A stretch of DNA of 64,000 nt from Lithospermum erythrorhizon (taxonomy: Eukaryota > Streptophyta > Magnoliopsida > Boraginales > Boraginaceae), in contig JADFUC010000758.1 of assembly GCA_019722365.1 (NCBI GenBank), positions 1,488,001-1,552,000 of the forward strand. The letters are read 5' to 3'. The translations under genes were made by a program, and so were the position numbers. Shown here in pieces: positions 22,244-35,144 of the stretch. The notes beneath the pieces are model-generated. The model saw only the letters and a program-made list of their open reading frames with translations. It was not told the origin of the DNA and did no database searches. How positions within the stretch are numbered: position 1 is the stretch's first letter; every line of letters begins with the position of its first letter.

Positions 22244-25200
22244 TTAGTTCTGCGAATCTGAATCCATAAGAAGTCTGGTTATGAACGGTATTATAGCTTC
22301 AAGCAATGCCTTGGGACACTCCTCGTGCGGAAGGTGCCCACACGCAGATATTGCAACCAGTCTCTGCATGGTCATAAAATAGTAGAATCAAGTAAGATTG
22401 TAAGAAGCAATCCCATTAATTCCACATGAGGGGAAAAAAAGAATCCAGTAACTATAAGATTCAAAATTTCTATGAATTTCAAGAACAAGATAAGAGTCAC
22501 TGCTAGCCTTACCAAGTGAGACATGAAATCTCATCAGCCTACATAAGTTTTTGGCCAGTTGTAGATATAGCTTCATATGCTAACGAGTTCACAGGACTAT
22601 TCTTGCGTCAATTTTATACAATTATGAAGATTGAATTAAGAAAGAAAACAAGAGAGAAGTGTGATACTTGCCACATTGTGCTATGCACTACAAGTGACAC
22701 TATGTGCGCTCTTAAACACTATGGTTATGAAAGAATGAAAAGAAGCAGTCAAGGGAACTTACTGAATTTTCAAGTTTTGACGCCATAATATGAACAGATT
22801 TTAATGGGACTAGAGCATCTTCGGCTCCAGCAATGACCAAAACTGGCAATGTTTTAACTGCCTTAAGCAATGATGCTGCACTCTGTGATGAGAGGACCAT
22901 CTCAGATGATAGCTTTCCAATCTCATGAAGAGCTTCATCCCAGCCCTCTACACATAATGGGGCCTAACTCCGAATTTATAGTAAGACAACATTGAATGCC
23001 AATATCTTGAATGGAAAGAAATGAACAAAAAAGGTAAATGTATATAATTCTCAGAAGTACCTTGTATAGGTTAAGTACTTCTGTTGTTAGCTTGGTGATA
23101 TCATACCATGCACGGCGGTTCACAACTTGGGTAATTTCTGTCCGCAACAAAGAACGGATTAAACGCTTTTTACCCAATGAAGTGAATAATAATATTCTTG
23201 CAAATGCCGGAACAACTTCTCGAGACAAGCTGGTCCCTAGTAGAACAACGCCTTTGATCTCAACCTGAGGTATTAATCACAACAGTATTTAGCATATAAA
23301 TTAAAGCACGGAATTCCACAACTGCTGATGTGATCAGTCAAATAAATTATTATGAAACATAATTATTAGGAGAAATCACATCCAAGTTACTATAATGCAC
23401 TATTATCCTGTGCTACGTCATTTATTGCAAAATATCAAAAATCAAGTTATGTATGTAAATAGGCAGCGTGACTACTAACATTGAGAGAAGTAGGTGATGA
23501 CTGGGTTCTTTCTGCTGCTTTAAGCACAAGCAGCCCTCCATCGTCATGCCCAACAAGGACAACTGATGAGAAGCCCATTTTTGAACAGAAGGAAATAAGA
23601 AGGTCAACCTGTAAAGACCCAACACATTCATTTCAATAAATGAGAAGACATCTTTCTGTAAACTGAAATTGTAAGAACAACATCATTCACGTGGACAATC
23701 GCAAAAGGATTGAACCTGAAAACTTAAGATTTTATAGAGAAAAAAAAGTGTACTATATTTTATCACAAAATGTTGGTGCTACCACTTGTTTGAAATACTT
23801 AATTGCAGTATTACTTCATCTTTTTCACCTGAAAATTAGCAAACTATCAAAACCTAATCATAGAAGGTAGTAGCTACTACTGAATCTTTCTGCCTTTTTA
23901 TATCTGCAATAGATGAAAGGTTCAACCGAGATAAACTACCTGAGACTCAAGCTTATAGGGATTGTACAACTGATTCTCTTCCCAATCCTTTCGACGTGGC
24001 CTTGATGTCAGTCCCCATCCAGGTCTATCAAAAGCAACAACTGCACAACCAGTCTGCTGCGCCAATACACCAACCACATTTCTCCAGGAGAAAACTCCTC
24101 CCCCAAATCCATGCACTAAAACAATACCGAACTGTCCATTGGCTTCCAAATCAAGTTCTACAGGTAGCGAACCCATGTGCATCGTTTCATCATCATCACC
24201 CATTGCATCTATATTAAGTGCAGGCATATCTTCAGACAAAACTGGCGATTTTGGATAACCATCTAGCAAGGGAGTGTGGAGAGAGGATGGATGATACTGA
24301 TTACTGTGACTCTTGTGAAGACGACATTGGCCTCCTGTCATTCCAGTAGGTGACGGCAAATCAATATAGGCAGCAGAGGCTAACGCACGTAAAGAAAAAC
24401 CAGGCAAGGCTAGCTTATAGTGGACATTGAGCCCTTCACACGGAACGAACAAGCTATCAACATCTGTCAGTAATCTAACAGGGAGCTCCCCTTTACCACG
24501 AGCAAAACCATATTGTTTTCGCCTTAATTCACTATCACTTTTGAAAGTCTTCCAATGAGATGGAGTAGGCGACCGTGCAACCTTTTGTAAACCAGAGAAA
24601 ACATGCTTGCAAGAGAGAACCTGGCAGTTGGACATAAAAAGTTAGCCAGTATAATTTTGGAATATATTTAATCTAAACACAAGACAACCAAATTTTAAAT
24701 AGAGCCGATTTGCTCAGCACAGTAAGTTACTTCTATACCATAGTTCCGACATACAAAGCTTACTATACTTCTTCATAAACAAATTAATAGAAAAAATAAA
24801 GACAAGCTGAACTATAATGAAAATAGATAAAAAAGTCCCATGTTCGTACTGTTTCTGCTTCTCCTCGGTGAAAAAGGAGCTTCCTCCTTGCTCTGCAGCT
24901 AGTTCTGTAAGCAAGAACAGTATGCCCAAGTGCAAATACCACGGATGAGAGGAACAAAACCGGCATGCCCCATGACTTTTTAAGATGGATTTTGTGCTTC
25001 GAGAAAGATGAAGCTTCAGCTTCAAGTTGGGAATTAATAGTGAAAACACAAGCCTTAACCGAAAGAAGCAATACGGAACCAAGAGAAGAAAGCGCCACAG
25101 TCCCAAAATATGGCCCATGTGAGATAGCAGAGGAATCACACAGTAAAAATGCACCTATTTCATCAGAAATAAATACACTGATTAATTTTCACGAAATCCG

Positions 25201-25968
25201 ATAGTTATCCTTAAAATTCTTGAAATTAATAGTACCATTAACATAAAACAACCAGAAACACATTTCGGTATAACAAAGAACCATCTAAACAAATGGTAAA
25301 TCCCAAAATTCATGATAGTGAATTAACTTTGTTTGAACAATTATCTCGGTGAAAGCACCATATTCGAGCACTTGAGCATAAAAAAAAATACTGAGATTTT
25401 CAAACTAGTGAAAGTTCATCAATTACTCACTATAATCAAGACTATTAACTGTTAGTAGTTCACATATAAGCTTTATACCATAACACCCCTCATTGCATCT
25501 TAATAGGCTCCCGCCTAAGCAGGGTAAGAGGGAGTCCGATTGCACGCGGCCTTACCCTATAACATTCAAGCTTTATGGAGACAGCAAAAGTCAACAAAAA
25601 AACTTCCATAATCACATTTCATAAACCGTACAAAAAAGACTAATGTTGACCTCAAATTGATAATATAACCTAAAAAATATTGACTTTTCATATTGAAATT
25701 CATTACATGTAATAATGAAAGATCGGATGACAGAAACCAACGGAATATCAGTCAACGAGTTCTTGAAATTGTATCTTCCCAAATGCTCTTTGAAAGTATA
25801 ACATCTTATGCAGCTAAAATTCGACACCACCAAACAAGGCACCCCAATATCCCCAATCGCCACAAGGACCGGTGCTGATATCACCAGCAGCGACGCCACC
25901 ATCACCACCACAAACCATATTATCCTCAAAAACCTCTTCACCTTCTCCATCACCCCACCTCCCTTCAT
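22244..25968 (-). CDS. Membrane-anchored alpha/beta hydrolase, seven exons, 633 aa
   Basis: Exons: 25707-25968, 24850-25154, 23940-24620, 23480-23608, 23061-23264, 22763-22963, 22244-22363. All join in phase with GT-AG introns. The N-terminal half (about residues 1-170) has hydrophobic segments (IIWFVVVMVASLLVISAPVL; VALSSLGSVLLLSVKACVF; MPVLFLSSVVFALGHTVLAY), so the protein is membrane-bound. From about residue 360 a canonical hydrolase fold follows: oxyanion-loop motif VLVHGFGGGVFSWR, VVAFDRPGWG, nucleophile elbow LVGHDDGGL (residues 434-442), acid loop AGAEDALVP (Asp near 576) and catalytic-His context ACGHLPHEE (near 604). The elbow has Asp where lipases have Ser, as in epoxide hydrolases and dehalogenases; I recall the same GHDDGG in Arabidopsis relatives (At1g80280 type). 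The substrate is unknown. Met 25968 was chosen; the in-frame Met 25950 is an alternative. Confidence 0.9.
25480..25562 (-). mobile_element. Au-like SINE 3' fragment
   Basis: On the minus strand the segment reads AGGGTAAGGCCGCGTGCAAT, then CGGACTCCCTCTTACCCTGC, then TTAGGCGGGAGCC and a TGCAATGAGGGG-like end. This order matches the 3' half of plant Au-type SINEs (GGTAAGGCTGCGTACAAT...GACCC...GCGGGAGCCTTGTGCA). It sits in the first intron of the hydrolase gene, in the same orientation as the gene. Confidence 0.55.
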
Positions 25969-25984
25969 TTACCCGTTGTATCAC

Positions 25985-26350
25985 CAGGCAAATTGAAATG
26001 TCAGCGATAGTTCGGGTGCCAGACAGATGAAATAAAGCTCAAAATGTAGGCAAATTGAAATGTTCACGATAACTCGAATACCATATAGTTAAGCACAAAA
26101 TAAATGCAAATTGAAATATTCACCATGGTTGGAGAGCAAGAAAGTTGAAATAAGCCCAAAATAAAGGCAAACTGAAACATTCATGATAATTCGAATACCA
26201 TATAGTTGAACTTAACCTCAAAATAAATGCAAATTGAAATAGTCACAATAATTCGAATATCATATAGTTGCATTTAAGCACAAAATAAATGCAAATTGAA
26301 ATATTCTTAATATTTTACCGTATAGTTGCACTTAAGCACAAAATAAATAT
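25985..26350. repeat. Tandem array of about 62 bp, six copies
   Basis: The anchor gcaaattgaaat (one copy gcaaactgaaac) recurs at 25988, 26050, 26106, 26167, 26229 and 26291, with spacings of 62, 56, 61, 62 and 62 bp. Units share ttcacgataattcgaatacc, then catatagttg and aagcacaaaataaat. A further partial unit follows near 26340. The array starts about 20 bp upstream of the hydrolase start codon, so it occupies the 5' leader or proximal promoter. Confidence 0.85.
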
Positions 26351-28500
26351 TCGTGATAGTTAGGTGCCATGAAGACAGAATCAACAAAAAATCAAATCAA
26401 ATTGAAATTTTTTGCTATAGTTTGGTTCCATATAAATGAAAATAAACCCAATATAAATCACACTAAATATCTTTATATTATATTGGTGCGCTTATAAATA
26501 ATAAAATATTTCTTCACGTTACAATCAAGTGGGTTGATGTGAATATAGAACCCTAGCTTCCGCTAATGACGGTGGAGGAAAAGCCACCACCGCCGGCGGT
26601 TTGGAAAAAAGGGGGGGAGAAATGGAGGGGGGGGGGGGGGACAAAAGAGGTTTTTATTGGAGTTTCCCAAAATGTTGTCCGATTTGTTCGGTTTATGTTA
26701 ACGTTTGTAGACAAAGTTTGAGGATTAAAAGACAGTGGAGAGAGAGGGGAGAGGTTCCGGCGGAGGTTTTTATATGGTGTAGTCGTCTTGGGTCGTTTCT
26801 TATTTACTTGGATTGTTCTCCTTGTCCTACATTAATTTTTACTTCATTTGCCTCAATTTAATTATCCTCTAAACTCATCATATAGCTCAAAATTAATTAA
26901 TTTATTAATATAATAATTGATTGTATTATTTTTAAGAAATGAGAAAAATATTAAATAATAAAAACAAAAATATTAAGAGACATAAAAAAATTATTTAGAA
27001 TCGATTATATTAAAATCGTGTCTTAATTTATGATACACGATTCATATGTAAAGTAATTTGAATTGATAATTTAATAAAAAAAGATAGAGACGGATTACTT
27101 TTAACTTTTTCTTAAGATTTAAGATTATCACATATATTTGTATCAAAAATTGGTATAAGAACAGATACTGCCATTGTGATCAAGACCAATTATAACAGTA
27201 ATAGGGAGACAGGCTTAATGAATTAGTTTGTTTGAAGTGAATATAGGTAAATATAAATTAATATTAGCGTTAAATGCTTTGTTTGAATCTAATTTTATTT
27301 TACATGAGTTAATATTTTTACCCCCGTTATAAATGCATTCAGCGCCGAATATTGGTGTAATAGGAGGTGAATGAAATTTTAATAGTTTTAAAACAAGATT
27401 TTGTAGTTTTTTTTAAGCAACGTTTTAATAGTTTCACTACATTCCCGGCTAGATTAGGGTAATGGTATCCAAATAATATTTTAATAGTTTCACGTTCTCA
27501 CAAACTAAATTAATTATTAATTTTCTTATATTTTAGATTTCAACAATCAAAACATACCATAAGCGTAGGGAAGAAGACCTACATGATTGAAAAAGATTGG
27601 TGATTTTTTAAAAATTGGCTAAAAAATGAAAGGGTAAAAGGATCTAGATATTTATAGTAAACTTTTAATGTAAAAGTAAATATATAAAATTATAAAGAGA
27701 TGGAATGTTATTATTAATATTTGAATTGTAAAAATTGTTACTCAAGTAAAAATATATCCCATACTTTGAGTAATAATTATACTAACATGCATATGTCAAA
27801 TGTTCTTAATTTAAAAATTAATATATAACCTCAATATAACATTAAGTATGACATGAAATGTAACTGATTATTCAATTAAGGAACCATTTAAAATATACAT
27901 TAATATAATTCATTTGTCAAAATGTTGAAATTTAGAGGACGAAACGACTAGAGTAGTAATACATTACAAAAACTTGGTGGGTAATATTTTCAAAGTAAAA
28001 TTACTTCCTCGGTCTCTAAAGATTATCATATTTTAATTTTTTATAATTTGAGCTTTTGTCGTAAGTATTTTATTTGTGTTTTCTAATATTTTATATTTTC
28101 GTAAAATATTTATAAAATACCAAAAAAATTACGATTAATGTTCAATTATAAAAAAATAAGAGCCCAATCGCAATAATTTTTTTAGGACGGATTAAGATTT
28201 TTATGATTGAGCATGGGCCTGTGGGAGTATGGAAAGGAAAAAACTGATTAAAGGTTCTCTTTTTTATTTTTATTATTTGGCTTTAGGGTAGTCCAGATAT
28301 AACGTTGGTTGTTTTTGTCAACCATCTCTACCTATTTTTCCTTCCCAGGCGACACTGGGGCCTTTTTTTTTACAATTATCTAATCTGGGGCCCTGTGGAA
28401 ATTTGCATATCTAAGCAGCTTTGTGATGTTTATACAATATGCATTTATGTCAGTCTCTTTTCTATAGGAGAATCAAAAGATGTGCTTGCAACTTATCTCT
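26351..28500. other. Intergenic; homopolymer G tract and GC-rich patch at 26560-26800
   Basis: At 26627-26640 there is a run of 14 G. The surrounding 26540-26800 is more GC-rich and may be the distal 5' leader or promoter of the leftward hydrolase gene, or the start of an unrecognised rightward transcript. The rest is AT-rich with no exon seen. Confidence 0.35.
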
Positions 28501-29758
28501 GGGCTAATTTGATATTTTTGATTTTATATTATGGGTTTTGTTTTTTAATTTATCATGATTTGATTTTATCTTAGCTGTCTCAAAAGTATTCTTTTTGTAT
28601 GCAGTTTGTCACCAAAAGCTATTTTCTTCTATCGGATGCCACTTGAACCCCAATTTTTCACATTTAAACAAACATAAATTCATTATAAAATACGAGAACT
28701 AGTTTACTTGCCCCTAAATATAACTTTTCTTAAACATTACACTTAAAAATAGGGGGATATTTTTCAAAATATTTCAAAAATAATTAATTAAAAAAACCTA
28801 AAAATTGTCTTACGTGCTTCATGCTTGACTTTCCTTTTCACAATCCAGCCGATATTGACCACATGCGCTTCCCTAATATAAGTATAGCAGATATTAGATA
28901 TTTGTATATGAAATTATTATTTAATTGAGTTATTTTTGATTTATTTGGTTAATGTTTGTTGATTTTGTAAAGTGATTAATTATTGATAATTTTTATTGAA
29001 ATGTTGGTGGGGGAGTGTTGTTAGGAGATGGTGGCTTCAATAGTGAGTAGTGATGGCGTGTACGATGTGGGGGGTAGGGGTGGTGAGGGATTGGGAGGGG
29101 TAAGTGGTGATGGGGTAGGCGGTAGGGGTGGGGGATGTGAGGTGGTAGGGGAGTTGTTCCGATTAGAGGATGGGGTGGGGGTTGGGGAGTAGGGTATGGG
29201 GATGTCGCCGGAGGTGGTTGGGGTTGTTCCCGATTAGGGGATGGGGGTGAGACGATAGGGGAGTTGCGCCCGGTGAGGAGGTGGGGGATGTGGCGGTGAG
29301 GGGTGGGGGGGGGCATGTGGTAGAGGTGGGTAAGAAAGGGGTTATGGCTATGGGTGGGGCACGATGCTTGGGGGACTGTGGGAGTTAGGGTGGGGTTAAG
29401 GGGAAGAGTGATGCTTGATGATGGTGGTGGTTGGTGTGGGTGGGGTTTAGTTTTAATTGTTTTATTTTTAATAATTATAAAATATCCTCATATATTAAAT
29501 TATTTGAAAATGTACCTCTATTTTAAATTGTAAAATTTAAGTAAGTTATAATTAAGGGCAAAATATAGATATTTATTATTTTAATGAATTTATATATTGT
29601 TAAATATTAAAATATGGATTTAGAGGCGTTGAGGCAAGAAAAATAGTTTAGGGGCAAAGGACAAGAAGAAAAAGCGTAGAGAGCGAAACGGAATGGCGAA
29701 ACCTCATAGATAATTGAAAATAAACTCATAGTATAGGAGGCAAATAGCAAAGTAGCGC
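28501..29758. mobile_element. Non-autonomous long-TIR (MULE-like) element with G-rich core
   Basis: The left end starts GGGCTAATTTGATATTTTTG. The reverse complement of the right end starts GCGCTACTTTGCTATTTGCC. Arms of about 200 bp share ordered blocks with the element at 37135-37772: cacatttaaacaaacataaa, attcattataaaata, and taaactatttttcttgcctc-like. Flanks give a near-perfect duplication, TTATCTCT at 28493-28500 and TTATCTTT at 29759-29766. Long inverted arms with an 8-9 bp duplication fit Mutator-like elements. No transposase is present. The interior (28990-29460) is a G-rich tract. Confidence 0.65.
28990..29460 (+). repeat. G-rich low-complexity tract
   Basis: The plus strand is dominated by GGTG, GGGG and GATGGGG words over about 470 bp. 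Imperfect repeats of a unit like gagttgttccgattagagga occur near 29151, 29221 and 29261. Many GGG/GGGG runs with short loops could fold into G-quadruplexes on the plus strand. The opposite strand gives a proline- and histidine-rich open frame at 28993-29316, which is a by-product of the bias. Confidence 0.8.
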
Positions 29759-31410
29759 TTATCTTTATGTATACCAAGATTCTACAAAAGAATTAGGGCA
29801 TGAGGAGTGAATGAAAGATATTTAAAAAATTATTTTTGGATGTAGAAAATTAGGGTTCTATTAAGATTTTGTTCTATGAAGATTCTTAAATGACTTGTTT
29901 TGCACCTTTTAAATTGTTATAGACTTCTTTAGCTATTTTTAAGTTCTTATAGACCAATTTATAAAAGTATATATATATTATTATACTCTGTAATTCTTAT
30001 GTTATTGCATTATAAGTTTAGCGTTAGCATTTGGCAGAATGATTATGATATCTTAAGTGGCAGCCATTTTAATGTGAATATACGCATAGTAAATATCAAA
30101 CATATGCTATATTTTTGATAATTTTTTCTTCAAATACTATCAAGCATGCTCTGAATATATTTGAATTTAAAATTATAAAAGTGAGCGAAACGAGAATTCA
30201 TACTAGACGTTCTTTTACCAATCTGAAGCATCTTGGGGCCTTCTAAGGAAAATCTCCAATATTTCTTAATTATTTTTTCTTTTTTGTAAAACGTTTAAAA
30301 TGAATTAGACGATCGAAAAATGGCTATCTATATATCACAATAATCCCAAGTGTGAAAAATAAGTTTCTCACATCAACTCACAAAGTCACCAAGACATCAG
30401 ACAACCAATTCAGCCATATCGAGACCCCATCAACAACCATCCCATTTCACAACTTACATTAAAACAAATATCGACAAATTGACCAATTGATGGGCCACAA
30501 AAAATTACCTCATAGCATGCATATGAAAGTCCTCAATTTCAAGTTGCTGCATCATGCCTAGATAATTCAAATGTCCTCAATTATGCACCACAATACTTAT
30601 AAATATAATGTCAAATCACAAAGCCATGCTTATTCTCCAATATCATATACACTAATAGCTAATGAGATTCAAGAATCGGTACAAATTCGTTCTTCAAGAA
30701 ACATGCCTCAAGAGTCAAGCACCCCTCACACACATGATGAAACAGCCCACTCCTAAATTTCTTGAATATTTCAAACAGGCTCCAAAGCCCCAAGTCATCA
30801 AAAGCATGCATGACCATACGTAGAGAAACTGAACAAAGTGAGAAGTGAGAACCAAAAGTCAAAAAGAATACCATGAGGCTTCAGTAGAATAGTAGATTAC
30901 ATCATAAATTAAGGACTAGACTACAAAAAGCATGATAAGGTAACATGGGATGAACAATGAATAAAATATGAAGGTTGAGGGGCCATTTTATAACGTAGCT
31001 CGTATGTTGATTGCATTTTGTATGTAATATTACATATTATACTTCGTAATTCATTAATATCATAGTACACATACTATTTATCATTAATATCAGTACACAT
31101 ACTATTTATCAGCAAAAACATGACAAATGTAATGATCTAAAGTAAGGGTGTATGCTAATTGGTAATATAACAACCGATCCAAAAACCGTGGTGTTAAGTA
31201 AGGTGATACATCATAGCCGTCTCATAAAAAGCGGGGGGTACATGCCTAGATATAAAATGAGGCCTTTTTTATTAAAAACTAAATAATATATTTTTTCTTG
31301 ATAAAAATTAAATAAACACTTTCTAAAATATACAATTAGTTTCATTCAATAAATTATTTCAAGCATTCATTGAAATGTTGCGAAAAAAAAACTCTGTCTT
31401 CCTTTTATAC
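29759..31410. other. Intergenic, nothing recognised
   Basis: AT-rich spacer without exon similarity. The string atcattaatatca...gtacacatactatttatc is locally repeated near 31055-31110. Confidence 0.4.
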
Positions 31411-31625
31411 TCAATTCGTTTGTTTTTAATTGTCGTTTTAGCCATTTGCACATAAATTAAGAAAAAAATAGTAAAAAATAAATTGAAAATATAAAATGAC
31501 AATTAATTGAAACTATATATTGGTTGTTTGATAATTTAAAAATAAAACATAATCAAGCAGTGTCGCTTGAAAATATAAAAATTTAATTTATTATCTTTAA
31601 AAAGCGACGATTAAAAAAGGAAGTA
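31411..31625 (+). mobile_element. MITE-like element, copy 1 of a two-copy family
   Basis: Starts near tactcaattcgtttgttttt and ends near aaaaagcgacgattaaaaaa; the ends pair imperfectly as inverted repeats. It shares gttttagccatttgcacata and aattaagaaaa with the reverse strand of 41350-41585. The interior is AT-rich and noncoding. Confidence 0.55.
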
Positions 31626-34024
31626 AATATTTTTTAAAAGGTGGACCCCTTTTTGGAAGTGGGGGCCATGTACGATACCGAATGATACGCGATCAGGCGT
31701 CGTCTGGCCTTGCGTATATTTTAATAGTAGTAATTGAAAGTGAAAAAAAAATAAAGATCTAAAAAGTAACCAATCCTATTATTTTTTATACGTTCATAAA
31801 AGTGTGTATAACAGTGTTAACGGATCAACTAAAACACATCGATGCATTTTTTAAAGTTGTTTGCCTAATTTTATTAAGGTTTCAAAATGGGGCCGGTTTC
31901 AAATCATGAAAATAATTTTATTCAAATAAGAGGGGGCCTTGTTTTGAATTTAAAAAACTTAAATTGAAATAAGCATCAATTATAGCACAAATAAGAAGAT
32001 AATCGCTTATAAAAATATTACTGACTACCGCCATTTTGCTTTTTCTTCTGTCTTGATGGAGTGCAGCATGCTTCATTTATAAATCTACGTGATATATAAA
32101 ATATTAGAGCCAGATTAAATTTGGGACCACAATGCGGCCGTCCAGGAACGCCCATATAATAGAACTGATGATCGCATGGCTGTGGCGTTAAAAATCACTA
32201 TAAATGTATCACTTGAGTCCATTTAGGAATATGGGGGGTGATTTAATACGCATGGCCATAGTCCCAATGATAAAGGCGTTAATAGATTATTAAGCGAAAG
32301 AATTGTGTTTAGTCTTGTGATCGGCGTTATAAAAGTTTGATTTAAGTGAGCTTAATTTCGCTTGGGGAGGATGGCTGATGTCTGAGCTATAAATCACCAT
32401 GATTTATATGCTTATAAACTGTGGGGTTTGGATTTGGGACGCATAATGGATGCACAACTACTTGATGGTAATAAATATGGGTTTGATTTTATTAGTGAAA
32501 CATGATGGTGATCAGTAACAGAATCCAGGGAGGTAACTGGTGATGGGTCACTGATTCCTGGGGACCCCTTACTGTGTCGCTTTTTTGTCCTTTTCATTTG
32601 TGGCCAACTGCCACCCTTCATCTTTATGTTGCTGAATGCTGAGTGATGTCTAATACATTCTAATTCCTCTCCTAAAGGACCAGCCCTGCCAGCAATGCAT
32701 GCGTCTGTATATACAAGTCATAACGGTCCCTTTAATTTCAAACTTTTTTTTTTTTTAGAAAGTGTAGTATTTTGAGTACTCCTGGCATAAGTCCTACCTG
32801 TTTGGCTGTTTCAGACTTCATGCTGCAAGAGACAGCTTAATTATTTCTTTCCTTTCTAATTTTGCTTTTGGCCGAAAGGAACAGGCTTAATTATTTGATA
32901 ACAAATTGTTTTTTAGGTTGTCACCAGACTCCCAACTAGAATGTTTTATCTAAGAAAGATAGTAACTTGAGTGTGATACTATTCAATTTGTAACATATAT
33001 GCACCTAGTATATAGACTTTATGTCGAATTGCGTTGAACATTTGATACACATTTATCTTCGTCTAGAGGATAGTAATAAATGAACGCTTTTGAAAGAAGA
33101 TTATAGCTCACAGACCTCTTTAATAGTCTTCCAGTTCGTTTCTGCTTTGAAATGAAAGAGATTGTCGAATAAGATAAATCAATGGTATATTGCTTAAGAA
33201 TCTCTCTGACAGAATGATTCTTGGATGCTTGATGTTTTTAGTAATTGGTGAGGTATTTTATGGACGTCCAATGAAATATCGTGCTCCTTGAGTATCTAAT
33301 AAAAATTAGTTTCGTGGTAATAAATATTCTAACGCTCTAGTTAATATTTGAAGGAGAATTTTCTTATAAACTAAATAGTATAAGTTCACATGGTATACCC
33401 ATTTCTTTGTTATCAGAGAATATGGGGCTTGTGTTACTTGAGGGAATTAATCAAGGTTATTATGTGGTTTTTAACCGTCTGTCTTTTTATATCACTGATG
33501 TTTAATGACAAATTTTGTGGTCGTGTGTATAAATAAAAATGATAAACAAGACATAAGTCATAATAAACGGGCACTTAACAACAACAAAAAAGTCATAATA
33601 AACGGGTAACAAGCTATGGAAAGCCGAAAGCTAGTGTGAGCTAAAGTCATGGTTAGTTATAACACTTCGGGCCTGGATTATGGTCCATCTATGGTCTGAC
33701 GGGCCATCAAATAGCTTGTTTGTTTAGTCTTGTGCAACGTATATAAGTATACCGAGAATTGTGATGAGAGGATAAACCAAAATGGTGTGTACATGCATTA
33801 TATATCAATCATGTGATGTCCATATTAAATTTTTATATAAAAAAAAAAAATCTAAAATGTAACTCAATTATACTTATTTTTAATAGAATGATGTGTATAT
33901 GTTGTCGTTGAAAGGAAATCATGTGATCCGATACTCTTAGGTTACTCATGCATGAATTAGAATATATTTTTGTTACATTAAATATTCTAATATTAATTAT
34001 AGATGGCTTATAGTCTAGTGATAT

Positions 34025-34289
34025 TCAAATCATATATCCATCCATTCTACTATGTGCTACTCCCAAATATTGTTAATTAACGATTTCAATATATTTTTGA
34101 TTTATTGAATATAGAATTATTGTGGTTTGCCTTTCTCAACCTCCATTTAATTTCTACATTATATCCATTCTATTATTACTATTATTATCTAAGTTCATAA
34201 TTTGCACATACTAGAAATATTTTGACCTTCGATTTGATCGAATACTCATTTATAGGCTACATCAAATCATATATCCATCCATTCTACTA
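34025..34289. repeat. 28-bp direct repeat, 237-bp spacing
   Basis: The 28-bp string beginning tcaaatcatatatccatcca and ending ttctacta is identical at 34025-34052 and 34262-34289. A weaker third match (ttatatccattctattatta) lies between them. This suggests a diverged tandem duplication about 1 kb upstream of the CSE gene. Confidence 0.75.
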
Positions 34290-34540
34290 CTATCTAAATT
34301 CATTGTTCTCACAACTTCACTAATATAGCTTTAAACTTTTGTAACATGATGTTACACTACTATATATTGCCATTTTTAGAATGATATTGAATCTCCCACC
34401 AACTTTAGAATCAAAACACAAAGAGTTGCTAGTGCTTACTGCTCATCCTATCTAATTCCTCGTTACAAATTTTTTTGGTACATTTCAGGCCCTCCAATAT
34501 ACACACACCCAAATAGTGTTTTTTATCACTGAAATGACTA

Positions 34541-34603
34541 TTTTACCCCTGAGCATAATTTCTGTAACTATCACACTTACAAATAGAGGGATAAAATGGT
34601 CAT
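34541..34603. repeat. Imperfect inverted repeat (hairpin)
   Basis: gaaatgactattttaccc pairs with gggataaaatggtcatttc about 40 bp later. It may be a tiny foldback element or chance in AT-rich DNA. Confidence 0.5.
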
Positions 34604-35019
34604 TTCACCCCCAAACACTTGTATAACAGCTCCGCTTAAACTCGGTTACCAACTTTTCAGACCCCACCAAAACCATTCCCGGGTAGGTGAATACCACATT
34701 CAGCTCCACCTTGTATAGACACATACTCATTTAATTCAATTATATTGCTTCTTTACAAAAAATGTTAAACATGTTAGCAAGAAATACATATAATCTTATC
34801 ATATTTCAAATGAAATTTAACCTAAAATATTAGTACTCCCTAATAACTTGACATAAGAATAATGTTAACTGCATGAATTGTTGATTTCAAATGAAGTTGA
34901 ATATTTTATTCAAACACATATCTTAATTAAATTGCAATGCATATAGAATAAGTTAATTATAAAATAAATAAACAAAGAATAAAAAAAATCTATAATTATC
35001 CTTTTTCACTATCCAACAA

Positions 35020-35026
35020 CTATATA
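35020..35026 (+). promoter_or_regulatory. TATA box of CSE
   Basis: TATATAA about 120 bp upstream of the CSE start codon at 35145, with a CCACCA-rich stretch just downstream. Confidence 0.5.
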
Positions 35027-35144
35027 ACCACCACATTCTTAATGCTTTACAACTCCCCACCATCTTCAAGTTCATACCAACATATTTTCAATATTATTTC
35101 TGATCTGACATTATCGCTAGCCATTTTATTTATCACCTTTCGCC

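Larger units (their letters stand above)
31626..35019. other. Intergenic region upstream of CSE
   Basis: No gene recognised. It contains a 28-bp direct repeat (34025-34052 and 34262-34289), a short inverted repeat at about 34541-34603, and a repeated aagtcataataaacggg at about 33555 and 33590. The segment next to 35020 is the CSE promoter. Confidence 0.4.

Noticed and set aside
26566..26861. Short rightward open frames starting near MTVEEKPPPP
   Set aside because: They cross a 14-G run in different frames, are short, and match nothing I know. The area may be the upstream leader of the leftward hydrolase gene.
28993..29316. Proline/histidine-rich 107-codon open frame on the minus strand
   Set aside because: It is the complement of the G-rich low-complexity tract inside a mobile element. 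Such bias produces long Pro-rich frames with no gene behind them.
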